A stretch of 64,000 nt of DNA from a bacterium Scap17 (lineage in GTDB: Bacteria > Pseudomonadota > Gammaproteobacteria > Pseudomonadales > Halomonadaceae): the NCBI GenBank assembly GCA_013376735.1, contig VINJ01000001.1, forward strand, positions 372,001-436,000. Direction: 5' to 3'. Numbering within the stretch: the first letter of the stretch is position 1; each line of letters begins with the position of its first letter. Below, piece after piece: positions 7,544 to 14,691 of the stretch. The position numbers and the translations under genes were made by a program. The notes under the pieces are model-generated. The model had not been told where the DNA came from, did not search any database, and saw nothing but the letters and a program-made list of their open reading frames with translations.

Positions 7544-9442
7544 ATGTCAGCATGTTCAGATTCTGACATGCTCCCTTCCCCGCCCCTGCAAGCCGCCCAT
7601 GGCCAGCCTGTCGTCGAATCCTGTTATGCACTGGAGGCGTTGCTGCGTCAGCGCCAGGTGAGCATGCATTTCCAGCCCATCGTGTCGTCCAACGGGCGTG
7701 AGGTGTTCGCCTATGAGGCGCTGGCGCGCGGGAATGCCGCGGGGCCACTGGCCTCACCACTGGCGATGTTCTCGGCGGCGCGCGAACACGGCCGGCTGGT
7801 GGAACTCGACAGCCTGTGTCGCGAGCGTGCGCTCGAGCAATGGTCGACGCTGGGCCTGACGGAGCGGCTGTTCATCAACGTGTCTCCCGATGTGCTGCTG
7901 GATGGCACCCACTCGCCCGGCCTGACGCGACGCCTGCTGCGGCGCTTCGGCCTGCGTCCGCACCAGGTGGTGATCGAGCTGACCGAGCAGACGCCCGGGC
8001 TGGATTCGGCGCTGATGCGGGAAGCCGTCAGTCATTATCAATCGATGGGCTTCGCCATCGCGCTGGATGATCTCGGCGAGGGCTATGCCAGCCTCAAGCT
8101 GTGGTCGTCGGTGCAGCCGGACTTCGTCAAGATCGACCGTCACTTCATCAGTGGTATCCATGCCGACCCGCTCAAGCGGCGCTTCGTGCGCTCGATCATC
8201 GATATCGCCCACGGTAGTGGCAGTCAGGTGATCGCCGAGGGCGTCGAGCGTGAGGCGGAAATGGAGTGCGTGCGACAGCTGGGGGCCGACTACCTGCAAG
8301 GCTGGTTGTTCGCGCCGGCCGAGGCCGACCCAATCGGCCAGCGCGCCGCGCTCGACCGGCATCTGCGCCGACTGAGTCGCAGGCTGCATCACCGCCCGCC
8401 GCCTGGCCGCAGCATCGGCAGCCTGGCGCGCGCCGTGACGCCGGTGCAGCAGGATGTCACCGTCAATGAGGTCGCCCAGCGACTACATGCCGAGCAGGAG
8501 GTGATGTCACTGGCCGTGGTGGACGAACAGCAGCGACCAGTGGGCATGATCATCCGCCATCGCCTGCTGGGGCTGCTGAGCCAGCGCTTCGGACCGGAAC
8601 TGTATGCACGACGCTTGATCCACGAGGTCATGCAGAGCAGTCCGCTGCGCGTCGAGGCGGATGAGACGCTGGAGCGCGTCTCGGCCAAGGTGACCGGCCG
8701 CGAAGGCAGTGATCGGGATGAGGACTTCATCATCACGCGCGGCGGGCGCTATCAGGGACTGGGGCGCACCCTGGACTTGCTGCGCATCATCACGGAGCTG
8801 CAGGTCGCGAGTGCCGAGGAGGCCAATCCATTGACGCGCCTGCCGGGCAACGGGCCGATTGAGCGCCAGTTGCTCGAGTGCGTGGCTGGCGAGGGCGCGG
8901 GCTTGGGTGAGGGGTTGGGCGAGGACTTGCGAGAGAACAGTAGCGCGCGCAGTGCCGAGTGGGCGGCGATCTATCTGGATCTCGACAACTTCAAGCCCTT
9001 CAATGACCGCTTCGGCCACGCGCAGGGCGACCGCATGCTGCTGGCGCTGGCGACGGTATTGCGCGATGCGCTGCAGGAGGGTGACTTTCTCGGCCATGTC
9101 GGCGGCGATGATTTCGTGATGACGCTGTGCATGGCCGAACCGCACCGGGCACTGCGCCTGACAGCGCTCGAGCAACGTCTAGCTGGCCTGCAATCGGCAT
9201 TCCAGCATGCGGTCTCCAGCCTGTATCCGGCCGATGTACTGGCAGCGGGAGGCTTTCAGGGCCACGACCGCTTCGGCACCACGCGCTTCTTTCCGCTGAC
9301 GCGACTGTCACTGGTGGCGCTGCATGATCTTGCCGGGTGCGAGATGACCCACATCGCCGCGCGCTGGAGCGAGCTCAAGAGCGAAGCCAAGACGCGAGAC
9401 TCCGGGCGTGTCATCGAGGCATGTACCTCACCAGTGCAGTGA
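7544..9442 (+). CDS. EAL-CBS-GGDEF cyclic-di-GMP signalling protein
   Basis: This is a predicted cytoplasmic c-di-GMP enzyme of up to 632 residues. An EAL phosphodiesterase domain (about residues 35-270) has the EAL triad at 58-60, INVSP, VIELTEQ, ALDDLGEGYASL, VKIDRHFI, VIAEGVE and LQGWLF, so the catalytic set looks intact. A paired CBS region follows (about 290-420), which in other proteins senses adenyl nucleotides. A C-terminal GGDEF domain (about 430-600) has YLDLDNFKPFNDRFGHAQGD and the active-site variant GGDDF (520-524). No membrane segment is visible. The start is uncertain: ATG 7544 and ATG 7568 both lack a good ribosome binding site. The gene stands alone, with a tandem repeat upstream. 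Confidence 0.9.
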   Translation: MSACSDSDMLPSPPLQAAHGQPVVESCYALEALLRQRQVSMHFQPIVSSNGREVFAYEALARGNAAGPLASPLAMFSAAREHGRLVELDSLCRERALEQWSTLGLTERLFINVSPDVLLDGTHSPGLTRRLLRRFGLRPHQVVIELTEQTPGLDSALMREAVSHYQSMGFAIALDDLGEGYASLKLWSSVQPDFVKIDRHFISGIHADPLKRRFVRSIIDIAHGSGSQVIAEGVEREAEMECVRQLGADYLQGWLFAPAEADPIGQRAALDRHLRRLSRRLHHRPPPGRSIGSLARAVTPVQQDVTVNEVAQRLHAEQEVMSLAVVDEQQRPVGMIIRHRLLGLLSQRFGPELYARRLIHEVMQSSPLRVEADETLERVSAKVTGREGSDRDEDFIITRGGRYQGLGRTLDLLRIITELQVASAEEANPLTRLPGNGPIERQLLECVAGEGAGLGEGLGEDLRENSSARSAEWAAIYLDLDNFKPFNDRFGHAQGDRMLLALATVLRDALQEGDFLGHVGGDDFVMTLCMAEPHRALRLTALEQRLAGLQSAFQHAVSSLYPADVLAAGGFQGHDRFGTTRFFPLTRLSLVALHDLAGCEMTHIAARWSELKSEAKTRDSGRVIEACTSPVQ

Positions 9443-9656
9443 TCTCCGCCTGCGAGTCACTCAATCGTCATCCGCCTGCCCCATGACTGTCATCGCTGGC
9501 CATCAGTCTGGCGTGAAGCCTTGAAGTACATCCTGAAACGTCGGGCTGCTGGGGTTAGGATTCGCCCAGCACCTGTTTTCACGGGCTATCCTTGTACCAC
9601 GTCGTCGTCTTGCGGCCTTGCCATGCGCAGCCCCCTGGGTGCGCAGGAGTCTTTAC

Positions 9657-10013
9657 ATGTCCAGAACCACCAGCATCTTTACGCCGTCCGCCATCTTTAC
9701 CAGCAATCTGCAGGCGCTGATGGCCGAATACCCTGCACTGGAGGCGCGCGTGATCAGTCATGCCGCCAGTCGTTTCTATCAGGTTCAGCTGGTGCTCGAA
9801 GCCGCCGGCGAGGAAGGGGAGGAGCGCAGTGAGCTGCTGATGAAGCGCGGCAAGCCGATGCTGTTCCGCTCGTTGGAGGATGTCTACAGCGAGCTCAAGC
9901 GGGGCGGGATGTCACGGGCGTGGCTGGTCTCGCAGGTCGCCAATGACGAGATGATCGGACGCCCGCCGCAGTACCATCAACCCTTGAGCTCGCGTATCCC
10001 GCTGAGCTTCTGA
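9657..10013 (+). CDS. DUF6482-like small protein
   Basis: This 118-residue soluble protein has a central segment (FYQVQLVLEA ... GKPMLFRSLEDVYSELKRGG) and a C-terminal AWLVSQVANDEMIGRPP. The closing DEMIG motif resembles the DUF6482 family common in Pseudomonas and Halomonas, whose function is unknown. ATG 9657 is chosen because AGGAG lies 7 bases upstream; the frame opens at 9618 with no supporting signal. It stands alone, convergent with the downstream minus-strand gene. Confidence 0.75.
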   Translation: MSRTTSIFTPSAIFTSNLQALMAEYPALEARVISHAASRFYQVQLVLEAAGEEGEERSELLMKRGKPMLFRSLEDVYSELKRGGMSRAWLVSQVANDEMIGRPPQYHQPLSSRIPLSF

Positions 10014-10029
10014 GCCCGCGCCTGGTGGC

Positions 10030-10416
10030 TCAGGTGTGCTTTTGAGGCACCCAGCGGCCAATGCGCTCGCGATGGCGGGCGAAGAAGCGGTAACTCAAGT
10101 CCATCAGCGGGCGCAGGCCCGGCAGCAGCGACAGGCGCACCAGGCGCCGATAGCCGAGTACTGCATAGAGTGCTCGGCTGGCATCCATGCCGACATACCA
10201 TTCCCCGCGTGCGTCCTGCACGTGCAGACGTCCCATCATCGTCTCGAAGCTCAAGTCCAGCGCCTGAGGCGAGAAATCTGGTGCACGGATATCCACCGTT
10301 ATGACTCGCTCCCGCCTCGGATGCCTGGCCAGCCAGGCGACCTCGCGCTGGCACAGGGGACACTTGCCATCGTGATAGAGCGTGACCGGTGCGCTGGCTT
10401 GCCAGATGCGGCTCAT
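10030..10416 (-). CDS. DCC-family (DUF393) thiol-disulfide oxidoreductase-like protein
   Basis: This 128-residue protein has the DCC signature DGKCPLCQREV near its N-terminus. Cys19 and Cys22 form a thioredoxin-like CxxC pair. The conserved FETMMGRLHVQDARGEWYVGMDASRALYAVLG block of the YuxK/DUF393 family follows; substrates of this family are not established. Its ATG overlaps the stop of the cryptochrome/photolyase gene by 4 bases, so the two are translationally coupled. A redox or flavin-related helper role for the photolyase would be an inference. Confidence 0.85.
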   Translation of the reverse strand: MSRIWQASAPVTLYHDGKCPLCQREVAWLARHPRRERVITVDIRAPDFSPQALDLSFETMMGRLHVQDARGEWYVGMDASRALYAVLGYRRLVRLSLLPGLRPLMDLSYRFFARHRERIGRWVPQKHT

Positions 10417-12095
10417 GAGGATTCCTTGTCGGTGATGAGACTGGAAGGCGCGGCGTAGTAACCGGCGCGATGGGCATCACTGCCATAGTCCGCGGCGCTG
10501 TCGAGGCGAGCCAGGAAGGCGTCGGCCTGTTGCAGCAGAGCTTCGCGCTTGTCGTCCTTCATGCGTCGCCAGCTGCCGTAGACCAGTGACATGCGCGGAT
10601 TGCGCGACAATGCTTCGCGATGGCGCTCGATGAAGTGCCAGTAGAGGCTGTTGAACGGGCAGGCATGCGTGCCGGTGACCTGCTTCGGCGAGTACTGGCA
10701 CCTGTCGCAGTGATTGGACATGCGGTCGATGTACTTGCCAGAGGCGCAATAAGGCTTGGAGCCCATCAGGCCGCCATCGGCATGCAGCACCATGCCCAGC
10801 GTATTGGGCAGCTCGACCCACTCACAGGCGTCCACATAGACCGCCAGATACCAGTCGCATAGCGCCTCGGGCTTCACGCCGCACAGCAGCGCGAAGTTGC
10901 CCGTGACCATCAGGCGACGAATATGGTGGGCGTAGGCATGCTCGCGGGTGCTGGCGATGGCCTGATCCAGACAGCGCATGCCGCTGTCTCCCGTCCAGAA
11001 GAATTCCGGCAGGTTGCGGCTGGCTTCCAGCCGGTTCTCGCGCTTGTAGCCGGGCATGCGTGTCCAGTAGATGCCGCGAACATATTCGCGCCAGCCGAGT
11101 ATCTGGCGAATGAACCCTTCCGCCGAATTGATCGGTACATCGCCGCGCCGCCAGGCAGCGTCCACGGCGTTGCAGACCTCCTGCGGGCTCAAGAGCCCGA
11201 TATTGAGCGCGGCGGACAGACGTGAATGGAACAGGAAGGGGTCGCTGTCCTCGATGGCATCCTGATAGCGGCCGAAGTCTGCCAGGCAGTGATCGAGAAA
11301 ATGCGTGAGGTCAGAGCGAGCCTGGGTGCGAGTGACGGCCCAGTTGAAGTTCTCGAGGCTGCCGAAGTGGCGATCCTTGCCACTGGCCTGTTCCCCGAAG
11401 CGCGCCGCGACCAGCGCCAGCACCTCGCGAGTGGTCGCATCTTCGTGATGGGCATGCACCGGTGGTGGCGGGGCATGGAAGTCGTCTGGAATCGGTTCGC
11501 GGTTGTCGTGGTCGTGATTGAACTTGCCGCCGGCGGGTTCGTTGCCTTCCATCAGCAGGTCGGTGTCACGGCGTTGTTCGCGATAGAAGTATTCCATGCG
11601 CAGTTGCTTGCGGCCCTCGGCCCAGCCGGCGAATGCTGCCGGCGTGGTGAAGAAGCGCGTGTCCTCGAGGACTTCCCAGCGCACGCTGCCGGCTTCGCGT
11701 CGCGCCATGAAGTCGTCCAGCAGACGCCACTCGCCGGGGCGGGTCACCAGCACGCCATCACACTGATACAGGGCGGCCAGACGCTCTGCCTCGCTGGTTA
11801 GACGTTGGAGGTTGTCCGGGTCCTCCAGTCGGCTTTCATGTACCTGCCAGCCACATTCCCTGAGTTCCTGGGCATGATGGCGCATCGCGGCCAGCATCAT
11901 CGCGATCTTGTGCGGGTGGTGCGGTACGTAGCGGCCTTCCTCCTCGACCTCGCAGAAGGCGATCACGCTGTCGGCTGGCGCCTGCTTGAGGCTTGCCAGG
12001 TCATGGCTGAGCTGGTCGCCGAGAACCAGCACCAGTGGCCGCGCAAAGTCATGACGCGTCGCCAGACGCAGAATAGCGGGGGTGGGATCGGGCAC
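10413..12095 (-). CDS. Iron-sulfur bacterial cryptochrome/(6-4) photolyase family protein
   Basis: This 560-residue flavoprotein belongs to the FeS-BCP (PhrB/CryB-like) branch, whose members repair (6-4) photoproducts or act as blue-light receptors. The N-terminal alpha/beta domain starts LVLVLGDQLSHDLASL with KIAMMLAAMRHHA. The C-terminal FAD domain contains FIRQILGWREYVRGIYW and RLMVTGNFALLCGVKPEALCDWY. Cysteines fit the [4Fe-4S] ligand pattern (CGVKPEALC, then CDRC and CPF further on). Start is GTG 12095 with GGAG 5 bases upstream. It forms a two-gene operon with the DCC-family gene. Repair and signalling functions cannot be told apart from sequence alone. Confidence 0.92.
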   Translation of the reverse strand: MPDPTPAILRLATRHDFARPLVLVLGDQLSHDLASLKQAPADSVIAFCEVEEEGRYVPHHPHKIAMMLAAMRHHAQELRECGWQVHESRLEDPDNLQRLTSEAERLAALYQCDGVLVTRPGEWRLLDDFMARREAGSVRWEVLEDTRFFTTPAAFAGWAEGRKQLRMEYFYREQRRDTDLLMEGNEPAGGKFNHDHDNREPIPDDFHAPPPPVHAHHEDATTREVLALVAARFGEQASGKDRHFGSLENFNWAVTRTQARSDLTHFLDHCLADFGRYQDAIEDSDPFLFHSRLSAALNIGLLSPQEVCNAVDAAWRRGDVPINSAEGFIRQILGWREYVRGIYWTRMPGYKRENRLEASRNLPEFFWTGDSGMRCLDQAIASTREHAYAHHIRRLMVTGNFALLCGVKPEALCDWYLAVYVDACEWVELPNTLGMVLHADGGLMGSKPYCASGKYIDRMSNHCDRCQYSPKQVTGTHACPFNSLYWHFIERHREALSRNPRMSLVYGSWRRMKDDKREALLQQADAFLARLDSAADYGSDAHRAGYYAAPSSLITDKESS

Positions 12096-12115
12096 GAGGC
12101 CTCCGGAGGGGTTAT

Positions 12116-12159
12116 GACAATAATTGTCTTAAAGCTATACAAATCGTGATGATAGTATA
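12116..12159 (-). promoter_or_regulatory. Palindromic control region ahead of the cryptochrome gene
   Basis: GACAAT-A-ATTGTC (12116-12128) is a perfect short palindrome 20 bases before the GTG start. A second inverted pair, TATAC (12136-12140) and GTATA (12155-12159), lies beyond it. On the minus strand this gives TTGTATA, similar to the TTGTACA boxes before the second photolyase gene near 20032. Assignment as an operator is an inference. Confidence 0.4.
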
Positions 12160-12196
12160 ACTTCATCCCTCACGCACAGGGCGAGCTGGTAATATG

Positions 12197-12233
12197 GCTG
12201 CGCTGTCGGTGAAGTTTGCTGCGTTGTCGGTGA
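12197..12233 (+). repeat. Imperfect 16-bp direct repeat upstream of hemH
   Basis: GCTGCGCTGTCGGTGA (12197-12212) and GCTGCGTTGTCGGTGA (12218-12233) differ at one base. They start 21 bases apart, two turns of the helix, 59 bases before the hemH start. The spacing fits a tandem protein-binding site. Confidence 0.6.
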
Positions 12234-12291
12234 CAGTGGATACGCTGCCGCTTTACCTCTCTTCTTGCCCCTAGTCAGGAGTCCATCATCC

Positions 12292-13281
12292 ATGAGTACC
12301 CCGCGTTTTGGCGTCATGCTGGTCAATCTCGGCACCCCCGATGCCCCGACCCCCAAGGCGGTGCGCCGTTATCTCGCGGAGTTTCTCGGTGATGTGCGCG
12401 TGATCGACCTGCCGCGTCTGCTCTGGCTGCCGATTCTGCATGGCCTGGTGTTGACGACGCGTCCCAAGAAGGTGGCCGAGGCCTACGCCTCGGTGTGGAC
12501 GGAAGACGGCTCGCCATTGATGGCGATCGGCAAGCGTCAGCGCGCCGCGCTGGAAGCACGCCTGGCCGAGTCACTGGGCGAGGACATTCCCGTCGAGCTG
12601 GCGATGACCTACGGCAAGCCGACCATGGAAGAGGTGGGGCGCAAGCTCGCCAGCCGCGGTGCCGACCGCATGCTGATCCTGCCGCTCTATCCGCAGTTCT
12701 CGCGCACGACCACCGCCGCGGTCTTCGATCGCCTGGCGCGTGCGCTCAAGCCGTGCCCGCATCTGCCGGAGCTGCGTTTCGTGCGCGACTATCACGATCA
12801 TCCAGATTACATCGCGGCGCTGGCCACCAGCGTGCGGGAGCATTGGGAGAAGGAAGGTCGGCGCGGCAAGCGCCTGCTGATGAGCTATCACGGCATTCCC
12901 AAGCGCTATGCCACCGCAGGTGACCCCTACCCGACGCAATGCGAGCGAACCAGCCAGTTGCTGGCCGAGGCGCTGGGGCTTGGTGACGATGAATGGGCGA
13001 TGACCTATCAGTCACGTTTCGGCAAGGCCGAGTGGCTCAAACCGTACACCGATGAAACGCTCAAGGCGTGGGGCGGTGAAGGGCTGGAAAGCGTCGATGT
13101 CATCTCGCCGGCCTTCGCGGCTGACTGTCTCGAGACGCTGGAAGAGCTGGAGGAAGAGAACCGCGGCTACTTCACCGAATCCGGTGGTGGCGACTTCCGC
13201 TACATTCCGGCGCTCAATGATCGCAGTGATCATATCGATCTGCTCGAGGCGCTGTGTCGTCAGCATACCCAGGGCTGGTAA
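12292..13281 (+). CDS. hemH: Ferrochelatase
   Basis: HemH inserts Fe2+ into protoporphyrin IX, the last step of heme synthesis. ATG 12292 (MSTPRFGVMLVNLGTPDAPT) has AGGAG 10 bases upstream; the product is 329 residues, the usual length. Family motifs include VNLGTPDAP, SPLMAIGKRQ, LPLYPQFSRTTTAAVFD, LLMSYHGIPKRY with the metal-binding His, and YQSRFGKAEWLKPYTDE. PAFAADCLETLEELEEEN lies near the C-terminus. It is a single gene closed by a long hairpin. Heme supply links it functionally to the ccm operon further on, although the two are not adjacent. Confidence 0.98.
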   Translation: MSTPRFGVMLVNLGTPDAPTPKAVRRYLAEFLGDVRVIDLPRLLWLPILHGLVLTTRPKKVAEAYASVWTEDGSPLMAIGKRQRAALEARLAESLGEDIPVELAMTYGKPTMEEVGRKLASRGADRMLILPLYPQFSRTTTAAVFDRLARALKPCPHLPELRFVRDYHDHPDYIAALATSVREHWEKEGRRGKRLLMSYHGIPKRYATAGDPYPTQCERTSQLLAEALGLGDDEWAMTYQSRFGKAEWLKPYTDETLKAWGGEGLESVDVISPAFAADCLETLEELEEENRGYFTESGGGDFRYIPALNDRSDHIDLLEALCRQHTQGW

Positions 13282-13318
13282 CCAGCAGGCCCGTCAGACT
13301 TCTTCCATAGCCTGAGAA

Positions 13319-13360
13319 ATGAAAACGCCCCACCAGTCATCACTGGTGGGGCGTTTTCAT
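13319..13360. terminator. Bidirectional terminator between hemH and mnhG
   Basis: A 19-base perfect stem (arms 13319-13337 and 13342-13360) with a 4-base loop has AAAA at one side and TTTT at the other. It can terminate hemH and also serve the convergent mnh operon. Confidence 0.88.
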
Positions 13361-13442
13361 GTTGCTTGTCTGTTGTTCGTGAATCCGCTCCTGCGAATCA
13401 GCGCTCGCGGCTCAGAGTCAGGAGGGTGAGAGCCTGTCTGGC

Positions 13443-13505
13443 GAGAGCCGAGAGCCGAGAGCCGAGAGCCGAGAGCCGAGAGCCGAGAGCCGAGAGCCGA
13501 GAGCC
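13443..13505 (+). repeat. Nine-copy GAGAGCC tandem repeat
   Basis: Nine perfect copies of the 7-mer GAGAGCC lie head to tail and end two bases before the stop codon complement of mnhG (13508-13510). A lone further copy sits about 22 bases before the array. The repeat is outside the coding frame, in the 3' flank of the operon. Slippage could change copy number. Confidence 0.93.
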
Positions 13506-13507
13506 GA

Positions 13508-13909
13508 TCACGGCAGGCGGGATTCGCTGGCCTCGGCGTTGACCTCGTCCGGCTCCTCGGCGACTTCAAGTTGCTCCGGCACGTTGCGTGTTCGCTTGTC
13601 CGCCACCAGCTTCTGGTGCAGCGCCGCCTTGGATAGCAGATGAGCAGTCACGGGGGCGGTGATGAACAGGAAGATGGACACCAGCATTTCCTGGAAGCTG
13701 AAGTGGCCGGTGGTGGCGCGGAAATAGATCATCGACGCCATCAGCACGCAGCCGACCCCCAGCGTGGTGGTCTTGCTGGGGCCGTGCAGGCGCATGTAGA
13801 AGTCCTTCAGGTGCGTCAGTCCCAGGGAGCCGATCAAGGCAAACAGGCCGCCGGCAACCAGGAAGAAGGCGATCACGCCTTCGAGTACAGGATAGAACCA
13901 GGTGGGCAT
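13508..13909 (-). CDS. mnhG: Na+/H+ antiporter subunit G (MnhG/MrpG)
   Basis: This is a small membrane subunit of the Mrp cation/proton antiporter complex. The 133-residue product has three hydrophobic helices (VLEGVIAFFLVAGGLFALIG, TTLGVGCVLMASMIYF, MLVSIFLFITAPVTAHLLSKAA) and the family motif DFYMRLHGPSKTTTLG. The acidic C-terminal tail (EVAEEPDEVNAEASE) is longer than usual. It is the last gene of the minus-strand mnhACDEFG operon, 18 bases after mnhF. GGAG lies just ahead of the start. A 7-bp repeat array directly follows its stop. Confidence 0.93.
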   Translation of the reverse strand: MPTWFYPVLEGVIAFFLVAGGLFALIGSLGLTHLKDFYMRLHGPSKTTTLGVGCVLMASMIYFRATTGHFSFQEMLVSIFLFITAPVTAHLLSKAALHQKLVADKRTRNVPEQLEVAEEPDEVNAEASESRLP

Positions 13910-13927
13910 GGGGAATCTCCGCTCAGG

Positions 13928-14197
13928 TCATTCGATGATGTCGCCGCGCAGCAGGTACTTGCAGACTGCCACGGTGCTGACGAAACCGAGCATGGCGATC
14001 AACAGCGCCGCCTCGAAGTAGGACTTGCTGTTGAGCTGGATGCCGAACAGCACGATAAGGGCGATAGAGTTCACGTACATGGTGTCCACCGCCAGAATGC
14101 GGTCCGGCAGGTCCGGCCCGATGGCGAGCCGGAAGACGTTGAGCACCAGCGAGGCGGCGAACAGCGCGATGCTGATCCACAGGGCGATGTCTAGCAT
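13928..14197 (-). CDS. mnhF: Na+/H+ antiporter subunit F (MnhF/MrpF)
   Basis: This 89-residue three-helix subunit of the Mrp antiporter has the conserved RLAIGPDLPDRILAVDTMYVNSIALIVLFG region. Length is typical. Its start overlaps the end of mnhE by 7 bases, which implies coupled translation. Confidence 0.94.
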   Translation of the reverse strand: MLDIALWISIALFAASLVLNVFRLAIGPDLPDRILAVDTMYVNSIALIVLFGIQLNSKSYFEAALLIAMLGFVSTVAVCKYLLRGDIIE

Positions 14198-14691
14198 TCG
14201 AAGATCTCCTTGAGCGGACGCTCGTAGCGCTGGCGGATCTCGTCGATCAACTCCTGCTCATCCTCGACATCCAGTGCGTGGATGATCAGATGGCGACCGT
14301 CCAGCGTCAGATAGGCCGAGACCGTGCCCGGCGTCAGCGTGATGGTGCTCGACAGCACGGTGATCGGGAACTTCTCCTCAAGCTCCAGCGGATAGCGCAC
14401 GAAGGCCGGACGGAACTTGGCGCGCGGATTGAGGATCAGGTAGGACACCTGCAGGTTGGCGATGATGATGTCCATGATCACGCGCAGGAAATAGCTGATC
14501 AGCCGCCAGGGCTTCTGGAGGTCGGGCTGCGGCTCCCAGAAGCGGTAGGTCAGGATGGGAATCGCGATGGCCAGCACTGCCCCGAGCAGAATCTGACCGG
14601 GCGCGACGCTGTTCTGCAGCATCAGCCAGACGATCAGCAGCAGCACCGACAGCATCGGCGTGGGCAAGAGACGGGAACGAGGCTTGATCAT
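14191..14691 (-). CDS. mnhE: Na+/H+ antiporter subunit E (MnhE/MrpE)
   Basis: This 166-residue subunit of the Mrp complex has two N-terminal hydrophobic segments (LSVLLLIVWLMLQNSVAPGQILLGAVLAIAIPI). The conserved FLRVIMDIIIANLQVSYLIL and the cytoplasmic VLSSTITLTPGTVSAYL ... LIIHALDV block follow. Its start overlaps the mnhD stop by 4 bases. Confidence 0.95.
   Translation of the reverse strand: MIKPRSRLLPTPMLSVLLLIVWLMLQNSVAPGQILLGAVLAIAIPILTYRFWEPQPDLQKPWRLISYFLRVIMDIIIANLQVSYLILNPRAKFRPAFVRYPLELEEKFPITVLSSTITLTPGTVSAYLTLDGRHLIIHALDVEDEQELIDEIRQRYERPLKEIFEC

Noticed and set aside
13443-13505. GAGAGCC array considered as a CRISPR
   Set aside because: The units are 7 bases long and contiguous with no spacers, and no cas genes are present.
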